A DNA stretch of 64,000 nt from Astragalus membranaceus. Lineage: Eukaryota > Streptophyta > Magnoliopsida > Fabales > Fabaceae. A program made the translations under genes and the position numbers. Under the pieces are notes generated by a model. The model was not told the DNA's origin, made no database searches, and worked only from the letters and a program-made list of their open reading frames with translations. Positions within the stretch are counted from its first letter, which is position 1. Each line of letters begins with the position of its first letter. The stretch covers positions 128,468,182 to 128,532,181 of the forward strand of contig CM076846.1 of NCBI GenBank assembly GCA_039519185.1. The letters run 5' to 3'. Positions 43,490 through 58,100 of this stretch are shown in pieces.

Positions 43490-46400
43490 ATGGGTTTTTG
43501 GAATCTATTAGAGGTGGCTTCTGCGCCAATTATTCAAGTAGGACTTATCAGTGCAGTGGGCGCTTTTTTGGCAACTGAATATTGTAACAATCTTCTTTCA
43601 GCAGAATTTAGAAAATCCTTGAACAAGGTAAAAGAGACTAGCTAGCTGAATTAATTATCAATCTGTTTGACTTTGAAATATAATTAAACATATAATGGAT
43701 AATCATTTGCTTTCCATATATGCCTTGTGCAGATGGTCTTCATTGTATTCACTCCTTCACTTATATTTGTCAGTTTTGCCAAGAGTGTTTCTCTTGATGA
43801 TATGATATCATGGTACACATTCTTTAGTTTTTATCTTCATCAAATTGTGATTCTATTGACATTTGCAATAATGGAATGGTTCTAAAGGGGTATATAGTTT
43901 TGATATATCTGTTGATTTTTAGTATTTCTGTTACATTAGAATCTGGATTAGATGTAGTTGGAATTTGTGTGCAGTCGGCAAGTCTGGAGTCGTCCGACTA
44001 AGATCAGATAGTCCAGATTTTAAGAACAAATTTGGATTTCTCTCTATTATAAAATTCCGAATTTGAAATCTGGACCGTCCAATCAACATCAGACGATCCT
44101 GAGCTTGTTCTGCTGCCTGCACACAAACTTGATCCGTTAATTAGGTATATATATGATTTGGTTGATGAAAGGGTATTATAATGATTCTACTTTTTTTCTG
44201 TTTATGTTAACCATGAGTTTTTCACTCATTAATGCAGGTGGTTTATGCCTGTTAACATTGGACTAACCTTCATAATTGGAGGGATTCTAGGATGGATAAT
44301 TGTCAAATTACTAAAGCCAAACTTGAAAGTGGAAGGTCTTATTATTGCTTCATGTTCATCAGGTAGCAACATTTAACCAAAATTATGGTATGGTTGGCAA
44401 GAGTAAAAATTAGAAGGAATGGAAACTGTGAAAAATTGACAATGTACTTAGTAAATTTTTATTTATGTTCTCATCCACTCCTTCCTATTTCATTCATACC
44501 TAACAAAATTTTAAAATTTTCATCTATATATCTACACACAAAAAAAACCCCACAAAAGATCTCTAATTTCATTGATGTTTCTATGATCAGGAAATATGGG
44601 TAACCTTCCTATTGTAATTATCCCTGCTATCTGTGATCAGAAAGGAGGTCCATTTGGTACACGCGATGAATGCCGCATTAGGGCTCTCTCTTACTCTTTT
44701 TTCTCTTTAGCGGTAATGAATTCACTCCACACATAATTTGTTTACGCTATCTCAACTCGTATTTTTTTTATGTCCTTTGTACAAATGCGGAAACTCGCCT
44801 TTTATGTCCACAATCAAGTGTTGTGTGGATACTGGCCGCGCATAAAAGCGACCTAGTCCAGATTTTTTATGTCCAGAAGAGGGAAAATAGAGTGTTTGCG
44901 CGCCCGGTATCCACACAACACTTGATTGTGGTTAACCACTAGGTCGTGCTCTCGATACATCTCAAACTTGTACCTCATATCACAATGTTTTTGTTAACTG
45001 TAGGTTGGTGGAGTCTTCATTTGGACCTTCACTTATCAACTGATTAAAAATAGATCAATGAGATATAATGCATTTGAGGCTGCTCAGATCTTAAAGGTTC
45101 CCAACATAGATCTTGATGTTAATGCGGAAACTCGCCTTCTCAAGGGAAATGACAATGAAAACACAGTGATTGGAGACACTGAGAATCAAATAGTAAGACT
45201 CTATGCAGAGTATTATCACTATATTTGTATAGGAAGAATATGATATAGGCCGACACCGACACCAACACCAACACTTCAATTACTTGTATTTTTTAGATTA
45301 AAATTGGTGTCTGCGTGCCCGTGTCTGTGTCTGTGTCGGTGCTTCAGTATGTCATACATCTTCAACACTTTGTTTGCTTATCTAAGAATCCAAATCTGCA
45401 GATTGTAAACCAAGGTTTGCCAAATGATATGGAAACTTCATGTTGGCATATTATGATAGAAAGTATTAGCCATGTTGTGGCAGAAATTATGTCACCCCCA
45501 ACAATTGCTACAGTGAGTTACATTTTTTCCTTTTCCTTTCTTTCTTTTAAATTAGGTTATTGGTTTTTAGTTCATTCTACTTGTTTGATTTGACTTTGGT
45601 AGTAACTAAATTTTTGCTGAGAAATTTTATCCATTTCAATGATCAGTTTTTAGGTTTCCTATTTGGTGGAGTTAAATGGCTAAGAAACCTAATAATTGGA
45701 CAAGATGCTCCACTAAGAGTGATTTCAGACTCCATCCAATTACTAGGGTATGTGTTTTTTCTTATAAAATAAATATGTTCTTTAGTATCCATTAGGTTTC
45801 TCAGATGCTCCTTCTATCAGAGGTAATCATGTTTGAGACACTGTCGGACACTAAAAGTGAGCACATTTCCCAGTGTGACTCGAACCTCGGTTCGCCACGT
45901 TGTGGGAGACTAGCCCCTTCTGCTAGACCCAATTTCCGTAAATGTATCTATTTCTTTTTCTAATCACACATTTATTTTAAACTAATTGTCTTGTCTTTGT
46001 AGAGATGGGACAATTCCTTGTATCACTATTTTGCTTGGAGGCAACCTTACACAAGGTATATAAAGTTAACTTCCAAAGATGTAGATACTTCTCAACATAT
46101 TATAAACAATCTTATAACTGAATATTTTTTAATGTGTTGAAATTGAAGGCATGCAATCATCAAGTATCCAACCATTGATCCTCATTTCTATCATCATAGC
46201 TCGACTTTTCTTACTACCTGCTATTGGATTTTTTGTTGTTAAAGCGGCTGCAAATTTTGGTTTCCTCCCACTTGACCCTTTGTTTCAGTATGTGTTGGTG
46301 ATCCAATATGCCCTACCACCTGCAATGAATATCAGTAAGTGATTCCATTCCACACACACTATATATAAGCACTGTCGGTGTAAAACATTTTTACACAATC

Positions 46401-47044
46401 AACCAATCAAAAACCATTGTATGTGTGCTTTTCAAGATGATTGAGAGAAAAATCAAATATTTATGTGTCGTGTCAATTTATGATGGAATAACAAATCTGC
46501 ATAAAAATTCAATTTTATCTTCTTAAATCCATTATTGAAGATATTAGACGAGAGCTACTATTCACATTTGATTGCTTTTACTATACACTTTTACATTTTA
46601 AGTTTTCTTTCAATTATGTTCTAAGCATTATTGTAATATTATTGAGCGCATTATAATACAAAGTTACCTTTTGGTATAAATATTAATAACTTTTTAGTGT
46701 GCTTAGACGAAATGACAAGCAAACACCACAAACACACACTACCCTACTCACACTCGGGTTCAAACCCAAGAGCTAGTGTCCTCTTGTTGCTGAAATTGTC
46801 AATGTAACCAACGGTGAGAGACATAGTAGTAACTAATTCTACACATCTTATTATTGAAGTTATTTCAATGGCAATGGCATTATAACATATAGTTAACTTT
46901 TTGCTGACATTTTATGAAGGTACAATGGCTCAACTATTTGATGTTGGAACAGAAGAGTTTTCAGTTATCCTGTTATGGACATATGGTGCTGCGGTTATAG
47001 CACTCACTCTTTGGTCAACATTCCTCATATGGGTCTTATCTTAG
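43490..47044 (+). CDS. PILS: PIN-LIKES (PILS) auxin transport facilitator, PILS5/7-like
   Basis: Ten exons: 43490-43627, 43733-43812, 44238-44362, 44591-44712, 45004-45192, 45402-45512, 45647-45747, 46003-46055, 46149-46334, 46920-47044. Total 1230 nt, 409 aa, all GT-AG, in frame to TAG. It begins MGFWNLLEVASAPIIQVGLI and has the family motifs WWFMPVNIGLTFIIGGILGW, SCSSGNMGNLPIVIIPAICD, PPTIATFLGFLFGGVKWLRN, GDGTIPCITILLGGNL, FLPLDPLFQYVLVIQYALPP and the final WTYGAAVIALTLWSTFLIW. Two blocks of hydrophobic helices flank a hydrophilic loop of about 60 residues (exons 5-6), as in the membrane transport protein/auxin efflux carrier family. PILS proteins sit in the ER membrane and are thought to retain auxin there, lowering nuclear auxin signalling. 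It is convergent with RRP44A. The subgroup is from recalled similarity. Confidence 0.94.
43963..44128. repeat. Fold-back (MITE-like) in PILS intron 2
   Basis: Arms ATTTGTGTGCAGTCGGCAAG and CTGCCTGCACACAAAC with internal CCAGATTTTAAGAACAAATT against AATTTGAAATCTGG. About 165 bp, imperfectly inverted throughout. Confidence 0.65.
44808..44931. repeat. Inverted repeat in PILS intron 4
   Basis: CCACAATCAAGTGTTGTGTG with the following GATAC is repeated in perfect inverse at 44907-44931 (GTATCCACACAACACTTG...). It makes 25-bp arms around about 75 bp. Confidence 0.8.
45250..45347. repeat. Fold-back of CCGACACC/GGTGTCGG words in PILS intron 5
   Basis: GCCGACACCGACACCAACAC at the left pairs imperfectly with GTGTCTGTGTCTGTGTCGG at the right. 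The wording resembles the hAT-type MITE ends at 41872-42730. Confidence 0.55.
45860..45945 (-). mobile_element. tRNA-like SINE fragment in PILS intron 7
   Basis: On the minus strand, GGTCTAGCAGAAGGGGCTAG (A-box-like region) is followed by GAGGTTCGAGTCACAC (B box) about 35 bp later. No target duplication was identified. Confidence 0.4.
46725..46805 (-). mobile_element. Possible SINE fragment in PILS intron 9
   Basis: On the minus strand, TTGGGTTTGAACCCGAG is a B-box-like word, preceded by CAACAAGAGGACACTAGC. The evidence is limited to this motif. Confidence 0.3.
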
Positions 47045-47747
47045 ATGGCTTTCTTTTCTCAGCGATCAATAAATTTTCCAAACATACACATATTTTTTGG
47101 ATAGTTTTATAGAATCACAGAATGTAATAGTTGTACAACAGAGATAAATTGTACAGCAGATTCCTTTAATCTCTTTTGTTTTAGTGGCAGCTTGTAATGA
47201 AGGATAATAATATACAAAATTGAGACGTTTGGGATTCGAGTACAACTCTCTATCTACATGCTTAAGGCATCCATTATCGTCATACAGTTTGATGATAACC
47301 TGAGTACAAATTTTACACTATATGTTCTAAAATCATTATTGAGGGACTATTTTCACCAAAAATCGTGGAACTAAAACTGCATATTTTTTAAACGGGGCCT
47401 TAACAGAGACAATTTTTGCAACTTTAGAATTTTATAGGAACTAAAAACCCAAAAAACAAATGGGGATATCATTGCCAGAGGGAAAAACATGGGAGACTAA
47501 ACTGCATTTTCTCCTTGTTGATAATATAGCACGCAAACTTGGTAATCCAGCAGTAGTGGTAAAAAACAATTCCATATTTCCTACTGCCTATCAAAAAAAA
47601 ATTCAATATTTCCTACTAATTAAAACTGTTTTGTTATTCTCTAAAATACAATATGGCTGGCAAATTTAAGCCAACATGTATCCCTTTGATAAATATAAAT
47701 AGGAGCTACATTTCCCAGCATGCTTCTTGTTCAATGCTCATATACCT
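47045..47747. other. Convergent intergenic region between PILS and RRP44A
   Basis: About 700 bp between two facing stop codons. It must hold both 3' UTRs. No hairpin or polyadenylation signal could be singled out from several AATAAA-like words (for example near 47070 and 47690). Confidence 0.5.
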
Positions 47748-50700
47748 CTAGATAAGAGTAAGCTGAAGTTTTGGCCGGTTAGGCTGAGGCTCCACAACCT
47801 CCATGTGTATTTTGACAGTCTGCAAAATGCTGTATGAAATGCTACCATCCATCTTTTTAATCTTCTGCTGCTCTTCATCTACATACCATTCTCCACTTCC
47901 CTTTTCAGCTTTTGTTGTCAAATATACAGGTCCTTCTATGCCGTATCTGTGAGGGCAAAAATGTCGCACGCAAACAATAAATGGAAAACTCGCTGAAAGT
48001 ATGAAAGCAATCTAATAGGTGTTTCAGTACATAAAATACTGAAATAACCATCTCCTGATAAGCAAAATAAAAATAAAGAAAAGAGGGGTAAGATGCATTA
48101 CTTGGGAACAAACACAAAAAATCCATTAGATCTTATTTTGACTATCCTAGCCTCTGCCTCTGTTGGCCTGCATGAACAAAGATAAACAAACTTCAAAGTA
48201 AGCTGCAAAGTGCATAAGGATAGCAATAATAGTAACAGGGTAGGGAAGCTATGTAACGTACCTCTTCCGGAAGTAAATGAGAGTATGCAGTTCTACAGAG
48301 GCGCGCCCTGCCATCTGAGCATTCCTATGCCGATAATTTAAATCTAAACAATATATGGTCAAAAACTCATTAATAAGATTTAAAATGTCACACCAAAAAA
48401 AGACCAGTGAAGAAAAATCTACTACTTGATTCATAATGAATATTTCCTAGACAAAACTTCCATTAAGGCATGGATGTAGTTGAAGACAAAAACATAAAAT
48501 GGTCAAGTTCTATTAGATCGTGGAAGAGATTTCATACTGTCTGCAACACTAGTGAGCTGGAGCCTGTCTTGAAATACTGACGGTAACTTCGATATTCCTA
48601 AAGAAGCAGCAAGTAACCTGTGTACAATGACATCTGCAAGAAAAAAAGAACATTGTATCTCGTTTTGCTGTGGACAATTGATCAAGTAAACATTATTATT
48701 ATTTTAATAAAAATGTACGTACCGGCATATCTTCTTATAGGTGATGTAAAATGGGTATATAAAGGGGCTGCAAGCCCATAATGATGATATTCTGGAGGGC
48801 TAAGATCACCACTACAGAAATAAACTGCCTACAAAACAAGACAAAAATTCAATTTCTCTTATAAATTGTATATCAGGGTTCTTACTCAAATTCAAATTAC
48901 CTGGCTCATGCATCTAGTTGCCAGAATACGGATCATTTTATTGAAGTATGGATCATCACCCTGAAAATTATTTCACGTGAGGGAGAAAGTATTTGCGACC
49001 AAAGTTCCTAAAAATTTAAATGCTTGAGCTACCGATGTGAGCTATAAAAAAGCATATCATCAAAGATGCTGCAGCCAGAGTCATAACATCATTATAGAAA
49101 ACAACTATCCATGAACCATTACCATATGTATTACATTGGCAATAGAAAATAAACAAGATGCAGAAAAACAAAAAACAAAATACATAATACAGAATAAAAT
49201 GTCTACCACAGCATGGTCAAGAGAATCAGCCAATGCTTTTGATGATGAGACATCCAAGTGCAGGCCAACTGCAGCAGCAATACGTAGCAAGGGTTCAAGC
49301 ATCTCTCTAGTTGGAGTTGGATGACGCCTACACAAGAACCAACAAACAATTACCAGTGTTAATTAAGAGAATGAGAAGAGACATGTTGAAACCGTGTGTT
49401 TGAAATACACCACGGGGATAATCTTAAATTTAACCATTAAAATTCTTGTAACTTAAATGGAATAACAGGAAAAAATGCAAAATAATAGGCAAGAGGAAAT
49501 AGTATGGTCCAAGAAAACAACAAATTGAAATTAAATGTTAGAAGGTCAGATCGAAAAACAACCTTAATAATGAGCACGACGAAAAACTTTCAAGAATTTT
49601 TTGTGCAACAGAAACATTAGCAGCAAGCATAAACTCCTCCACCATTTGGTTGGCTTCACGGATCTGGTACATGCCTGTAAATAAAAACAAGCAGACGAAC
49701 TAATTTCTCAAAAAATGGAAAGGGAAAAATTTGTGCTTTTTCTCTCTCCTTTCATGGAATAGCTAAATTTTCTTTCCTACAAAATATGAATTTAACTTAA
49801 CATCCTGAAAGGAAGCAAATAAATTACTGTAGAAATTTTAAGGATTATATGGAAAAGGGGAAATATATTTCAATAATGAAATGGGACAGCATAATTATTA
49901 TACATAACACACATCATATATCCCTGGTATACTTGTTATCCGTGTTCAGTACCAATATTAATCTAACAGAAGGAAAACATGTTGGACCGGACAGATCTTG
50001 AAGGATTGAATGATGTCAACTAGCTAGTAACTACTTCCACGATGATATACAGAATGTAGGAGTAATGTAAGATGTATTAGATCTAAAACATCTGGAAAAC
50101 GTAACAAAAAATAATCGATGACAGGTCCATTCGTTCCTCCATGAGGTCAGAATGTAATAGTGCCAGAAGAGCTTCTTAGTCAATAAGAACAACACAGGAC
50201 TTCCCATCATGCACACCCTCAAAATAAAATACTGGATGACATTAAGTGATAAGAATATTATACCAATATCAAGGGGATCATGAGTCTCTGTGTCAATTTG
50301 AAATTTGACTTCTGCAGATGCAAGAGTCAAAGCACCTCTCTCAATACGCCTTAATCTCATTTTCTGATAGATCATAAACAAATATATACTTTTCAGGTAA
50401 TTTCATTATATAGCATGTATAAATACAACAATATGTATTATTTATCCGAGTAAAATAAAACATTAAACCCGCATATAAATCCATACCTTAGCTAAACTAT
50501 TCATATTTCTTAAGTCTGTAGTTATTGGATCCATCAGTCGACTGTACAAAGGGAAACAAGGTATAATTAGTCATCATCAACAAAATGCCTACCCTTGGGG
50601 TCAACAAAAGAAATGGTCACGTTGGCACATAACCAATTGATCAGAAAAGCATAAATCAACTATCAACTTGAACTGTTAGCATGAACATGAACCCAGTCAT

Positions 50701-52114
50701 TTAGCACAGGCTTTTTACAGTCAGACTGCATTCCCTCCAACTTATCCTTCTTTATCTTGTGAAAATCACTCAAGCCAGTGCAGCAATTTCATAACATTTA
50801 TAGAAAGTATATAATCTGGGATAACAAAATCACAGAATAGAAACAAATCTTATTTTAATCTGTTTTTTTTCATCCGAGTTATAATGAATAGTGCTAAACT
50901 AAAGACAAATCGATCAATAAATCATCAAGGGTCTAAGCAGAATAAAAGCATACCTATCATCCATCCTAGCCTGTGCTTCAACATAAGACAATGCTGCAGA
51001 AGATTTTATGACACTTTTTGTGTATCTGGTGGATATAATGTCTGCTTCAGGTGTCATTTCCTGAACATAAGTAAATTGTTCAAGTTCGGGTTTGAAATGA
51101 AAATAGTGTGCCCAAATACAATTTGCTTGTTGACATTCTTTTAGAACATTTAAACTCTGCCGTAATACATTAACAATTGAAAGTTTTGACTTTTGGTAAT
51201 GTTTGTGATTCTTGTTCCGTAGTTAGAATATTTTACCAATATAAAAATTCCTACACAATAATAATGCACATGCATATACAAAATATAAATATTGCAATAA
51301 GTTTAATAATGATCAAAAAAATATGTTGGTCAAAATTTGCAAAAAACAAATATAATAGTCAAAATACGACATTGCACATACCCATATGACAGAGAATGCC
51401 AGCCTTTCCACGTCAGACCGAAGAGAACATATGTCTGCCAGATAAAGGTTTATCAATGAAGGCAGATAATTGTTATAACGACACTAATTCTGGTTTTTTG
51501 TTTTCAGCATAGAACACTCAATTAGTTAAAAAGTCAACTGATATTACCCTCTGTAAGAGGTTTCGGAAGCATATCTATCCGCCGTTCAACAAGGTAGACA
51601 GATGTACCCCTTTGAGAAGCCTCGTCATCAAGTGGAGTGGCAGGATGCACAAAATTTGTCACATCAGCAATATCTGATAGAAACTCATTAAAGAAGAACT
51701 GCGTAGGGGGATTAGATAGCATAAAATGAGAAGATGGCGGGAGACGGGGGATAGAATAGAGGATGGATATTAATATATAGTTCAGACATGCAAGCTCTAA
51801 GGTAAATGATCGGATAACTTCTTACTTCACCCAAGACAAGCAGATTCTATTCAGAATAGACACCCCGACAAATAGCATTCAAAATATTCTAAAAATATTT
51901 TGACCATATACTTCATAGTTCATATACCAGATAAATTCAAGCATGGGTAAGAGTTAGATTGACCATATATTGAAAGAATACTAAAAACAAAATAGCAAAG
52001 CAGATATTCTAATTAAAATTGTAAGCAAGTGCATCAAAATTTATGCCAAATTAAAATAACAGTCAGATGCACACGAGTGTTGAAATTATAACATCCACCC
52101 ATTTGCAGTAATCT

Positions 52115-52167
<53 letters not shown>

Positions 52168-55100
52168 GATAGACGTCCTTAGATAAAGGATACGAACTCC
52201 AACTTCAAAGTTTCCATTTGGAAGAGCATGACAGTGGAGTGCATCATCAATATCCTTACAGCCTGCATCAAGAACAAAAATAGAACAACATCCTCAAACC
52301 GAGTTCTATTCGGAATCAAATCAATCTTGTCCTTAAAATAGTTATTTACCAAATATAGTTCAGCCTAGTCGTAGAAATTAGTAATATTAAAACAAGGTTC
52401 TTTTGAAAATGTAAATGTTATGACACACATGGAATGAAGAAAAAGAAAAAACAGTACTGCAAAATCCTTACTTTGCTAATGTGACATTTTTTAAAGAATC
52501 TGTAGATATATAAGCACTTCAATTTTGATTATGAAATACTAGTTGACCCAACCAAGATTAAAGCAATTCCAAGCATATAAAAGCATCGATTATTTCTTTT
52601 CACTTGTGTAATAAAACTTGGTACAGTACTATTTCCTTCTTACTCCTGCTCATATGTTACAGGGTTTCCAACGCTCTGCACCTTTAACATAGCTTTCATG
52701 ATTTCATTAAATAATACTCTCTTCATTTAAATCTCCTAGACATCCTTCTATATACTTCTTATAAAAGCTTTTTGCTTATAATCATTAAAAATGTATATTC
52801 AACTTGTGAGCTATCTTTTGATAAAAGCTTTTAATTACAGACATTATTCAGGTTTAAAAATATATAAATAAACAAATAAACTATCATTTCTATTTTTTTT
52901 GGTAGACCAAATAAATGATTGGGGTTTTTTGGTGTCTATGAATAACTAACCCAAGAGCTCTCATGAACAAATTTCTGACAATTGAAAGCTGTAATAATTA
53001 AATTTATATCATTGTGAAATATAAAATATTTAACTATTAGATTTACACTTACATATTGTGCAGTACTATTTCACCCTTTGTGGAGCAATAATAAAAATGG
53101 AAAATTAAGAAAAAAAACCATACCTGGAGGGTCTACACTGAAGACAAGCAGATGACGCAAATCCTGCCTAAATGGGTTGGACAAATCTTCAGAAGAGACC
53201 GACCATGGCAACGGTGGCAAGCATGCTAGCACTTGTGAAGAAAATGGCCTTGTATTTATATCATTTTCTATCAAAACCACCTATATATTGTACAAAAAAG
53301 GAAAAGATGTGCTATATCACTAATATGGTTTAGTGGGTTGAAAAACATAAATCCATATCAAATACAAGTATATGAAAAGTTACTGGTGCATATTCTAAGA
53401 AACATGGGTACAAGTATAGGTATCAGAATATAACATTGGCAAGACACAGGGAAATGGTATTTGCTAAAGTATTAGAATTTGGGTGCAGCAAGATACAATA
53501 TAAATAATAACAAGATCCACAGAACATATAAAACCATCATAGCACATCATAAATAAATAACAAAGCGGGGGGTTATATTCAGCATTAATACAGACACAAT
53601 AAAACCAACATATCATACAAACAAAATAATAAATAAAAAATGTAGGATATATTGCAGGATAGTAATATCTAATTGTGTCCAGTGGTCTGCAGACAGAGTA
53701 TTGGATAAGTACTATCCTAAAACAGTATGTATGGCAAACATATTGAAGTATCCATATGCTTCCTTGACCATACGAAAGGGAAATTCTGACTCCCTGCTTC
53801 CATGCATGTATTTATGTGCATTATCTATTACTTTCCCTAATGTTTAATTAAGTCATCCACAAAATATCAACAAGTGAGTGATCAGCAAGACCATATAAGC
53901 ATGGAGCAAGGTAAAGGTTCCTAATGGTTTGCTCAAGTATTTGATGATTACATTAATTTTCACATTTCTTAGATTTAAAATCTCTCATTCTCAAAAAGCC
54001 AGAAGAGAATGAAATGGAGAAAGAAAAAGAAATTAGATATGATTATATGCATCGGCTTTATCAAAAACATTATAGCATTCAAGCATAAAGTGCTAGATAA
54101 TCATTACTTTCCAATTCTCCATATGAGGAGCAAAAGAAGCATGCAAACCCAATATTTCATACCTCACTTTCAGTATCTCTATCCCCTATCTCTCCTATAG
54201 TTCGGACATAATGGCCTGATGGATATCGAGATTGACGATCCCAAGAATCAACTGCCACAATAATCCTTTTGTCCAAAAGGTTTTCAAGTTGCCGCGTTTG
54301 GATACGAATCTTGGGAATTCTACGATCTTTAGAGACAAACAATGCATGGGTAAAACCACCACTAGCTGCAGGCATAGGCATTGGATCCAAAGATCCACAA
54401 TACCTGAAAACACAAAAATCATATCAAGTAACATTTTAACAAACAAAAGTACCAACCAGTTAACAAGATTAACATTTGAACAAACAAAAACTACTGATCA
54501 CTTGACAAGGCTTAACACTTAAGGAAAAAATATGATTAATGCTAGGTACAGAGCAAATATGCCTTAAGGACAGACTCTCATGCACCTTTACACTCAAAAA
54601 CGTGCATACTTTCTTTTTATTTTATTTTAATTTTTCACATTATATGCCTTACCTTTTTTTACCTAAAAAAGGGGACCGATAGTGGTTCCCTACTTCCCCC
54701 TATATGATTCGAACCAATGACCCTTTTGGTGTAACTGAAGCATCTTACCAACTAAGTTGCACTTTATTGTCCATTATATGCCTTACCTAAAGCTAGCTTA
54801 AGCATGAAAAGGATGGGTCGCCAGTTTGCCACATAGTTACATAGAGAACATCATTCCTGCATTGACAACTATGAACCCTAGATACTCCAAAATTGTAGAA
54901 GTCTTCGTGTCAGACCCATATCCAATACTTCAACACATACATGGCCATGAAACATCATCCACTTTTTATTTTTAAAATTAAACTATTGATCGATACTCAT
55001 GGGATACATTTCCAAAAATGTGCCTTAGAGCTTCTTGTACCATGTTCTTCATCATGTTGAGCAAGAATTGGGGTACATACTCAGTTATTCAGTGTTTTAA

Positions 55101-58100
55101 AAATACAAATGGATCCAAAATGGACAGAAGACGTGACGTGACTTATATGCAGTCCAACCTTTGGCTTTTCCTTAGGAGAGATAGGGGATATATAAAAGGA
55201 GAGACGAGCACGATTCCATTGGGTTAGGTTGTAAAAATAGGGCTCACATTTTCCCAGGTTATTTTGATTTTTGGCCAGCACGATCAGGAGTGGGTTGGAA
55301 CCTGGTTGGCACACTCCTATTTTTAGTTTTTACAAAATAAAATATAAAATATTTTTTGTTTTAACTTTTCTCTTTATTTATTTTTTGAATTAAGGTGAGC
55401 TAACCCGCTTAACCCACCAACACGTGCTGGGTCGAGCCTTGTTATGTGCTTCTCTGACTAAAGAAGTCAGCCGACTTGAGATGGTCACATTTTGCTCCAC
55501 CCACTTTGACGCCACTAGGCTCCACCAATCGGCACCCTCCACAGCTACTTGGGCAGTCTTCATCTCTGTTTTAGCCCTACACCTAATATTGCCACCATGT
55601 TCAACACCCTGCCACTGTTAATACCAAGCACCCTCCATCGCAGTCGCCACCATTATTATCACGGCTGACCAAGTCGGGATTAGGGTGGAAATAGGACATG
55701 CACAAAACCGTGCGAATGGATAAGCCGTATTGTTTTTTACACTAATAATAACCACAATCAAAAACCATTTTCACTGTTTCAAATAATAAGTAAAAGTTTT
55801 CAATAATTGAGTTAAATAACAATTAAGCTCCATTTTATCCGGACACATTTCGTTTCAAAATATGTTTTTCTAAACCAAAGGCTGAAAACTCACAACAAAC
55901 CCAGGCATGCTCTCTTAATAATAACCACAATCAAAAACCATTTTCACTGTTTCAAATAATAAGTAAAAGTTTTCAATAATTGAGTTAAATAACAATTAAG
56001 CTCCATTTTATCCGGACACATTTCGTTTCAAAATATGTTTTTCTAAACCAAAGGCTGAAAACTCACAACAAACCCAGGCATGCTCTCTTATTTACTGAAG
56101 ATAAAAGTCACACTAGTTTCTACTGCTAAAAAAATAATATCAGTTTCTTATAAATTGAATGCCAATTTTTAAAGAAACACGGTAATGCTCCAAGTGATTA
56201 GAAAGATACTTACGAATGCCAGTTTCTTTTTATGATGCCAACAATACGACCAGAAGGGCGACTGGATCCAGCATTTATTTCTCCAGTAGAACCTTGTTGA
56301 GGAATAGTTCTGGGTGCATCATCAGCACTATTTGGGGCTAAATGAACATCTTCATCCTCATCTTCATCTTCTGCAAGCAAACAACATTACCTGATGGGAA
56401 ATTTAAATAGAAAAGTGTGTTCACACTTCACAAAGATGCGCATAGTCGCATACACAACAACTGAGCTATTTCAACATAAAGAAGCATAATCAGCTTGAAT
56501 GCAATATGAAGAGAGGAGAACATAGCAGTGTGTTTCCTTGCTTGTCACCAGCTCAAATTAGGGCAACTTAAATACTTACTGACGTTTATGCATCTCCGAA
56601 TAATTTAAAAATAAATCAAAATTCAAATAATATAGTAGTGAGACAACAAACTAAAAAAAATCGAAAGTTCCAAGATAACATAAAAGAGGTGGGTTTTTCA
56701 CATGCCAGGCAAAGGTTTAGGAGCTAGAGTTGATTTCTTTTCATAAAGGGATAGACAAAAAGCCCAGCACTTCACCCTATTATCTCAAAAACACTACAAA
56801 AAATAAAAAGAAATAGATTTCTTAGACCCAGTTCCAGGGGCAACCTTATTCTATTAGCATTGTAGGAATTGCACCTAAACTCACAATACCCACAATTCTA
56901 GTTCAAAATTGATTCCATGCATAAGTTGCATTGATTGGTCTGCGAATCACATGTTGTGGGTTATTGTGGAATACTTTCAGTATTTCTGCATCTTTAGAGA
57001 ACTGGAGCAAGTTATTATGTTCAAATTCAATTAACTCATATATAAGCATTAGAAAATATTTGTAGCAACCCACGCGGTGCTACCCGTGCAAATGCATGGA
57101 TATACCGCTAGTTCTAATAGCAACTTTGTCTGATGCTTGCTGCACATAATGATGAAATTGACTCCACCACTCAAATACTAGAATTAAAATGCACTAACCC
57201 ACAAAACGTGTGAGTAAATCAGAATGGCTTAATTATAAAAAGTGCATTAGATTCATTAGAATTTTCAACAGTTTGGATGTCTCAACTCTTACAGTGGAGC
57301 TAAGTTAACTTTCTCCTAAAAGTTACCCAAGAGCACATATGCAGATCTCTGTATAGTTTATCCTACAAACCTTTTGACTTTCAATGAAATTCAAAAATAA
57401 AGATTTAGCAATAACTTTCCCTTTAATGTCTCTCTTAATTAAAAATTCACAAACAATAACAAAAGCTTTTCCCACTAAGAGAAGAAAGAGAAAAGGTTTT
57501 ACTCAATTTCTGTTAGACCCCTTCAGGTCTATACCAGAAGAAAGAAAAATTAATTCTGCCCTGTGCTGTCTGTTTGCTGTTCTGTTTTATCTGTTTTCTG
57601 TTATTTCTGTTTGCTGTTCTGTTATGTTTGTTTCTGTTATTTTAATTAGGTAGTTATAGCCGTTGGTTAGTTAGTTAGTAGAGTAGTCTTAGTTTGCTGT
57701 CCTATGCTCTATTCCTCTAGTATATAAAGAGGAATCATGATAAGGGATTGGCATCTAGATTTCATTTTGTGTAGTAGCTTGGATAGATTCCAAGGAGGCG
57801 CTTAGAGAGCGTCTGTGTAATTCTTTTCGATTTTGCCGTGTGGCCAATAAGATAACCCTAGGTAATCCAGAGAGTGGTTACTCTAGGTTTGATAGATCTT
57901 GAAGAATCTATCAATTGGTCCGACCTAGCCAAGAACCATGACTAAAGCCGATGTGGCAGCCCTTGAGAAGAAGATGGAAGAACGATTACAAGAGGTTGGC
58001 ACGACATTCAACACGCAACTTGAACGGAAACTAGCTGCTTTGAGTACTGAAATCAATGCGAAATTACAACATTTGGGCGCTGAAAACACTTCTCTCAACA

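Noticed and set aside
44784..45140. Gene conversion between PILS intron 4 and exon 5
   Set aside because: Only 18 bases match. This is too short to claim more than a coincidence or a small filler duplication, so it is kept only as a note.
55424..55621. 65-aa Cys/His-containing ORF in an RRP44A intron
   Set aside because: Short, no recognised domain, and on the strand opposite to the gene. Considered chance.
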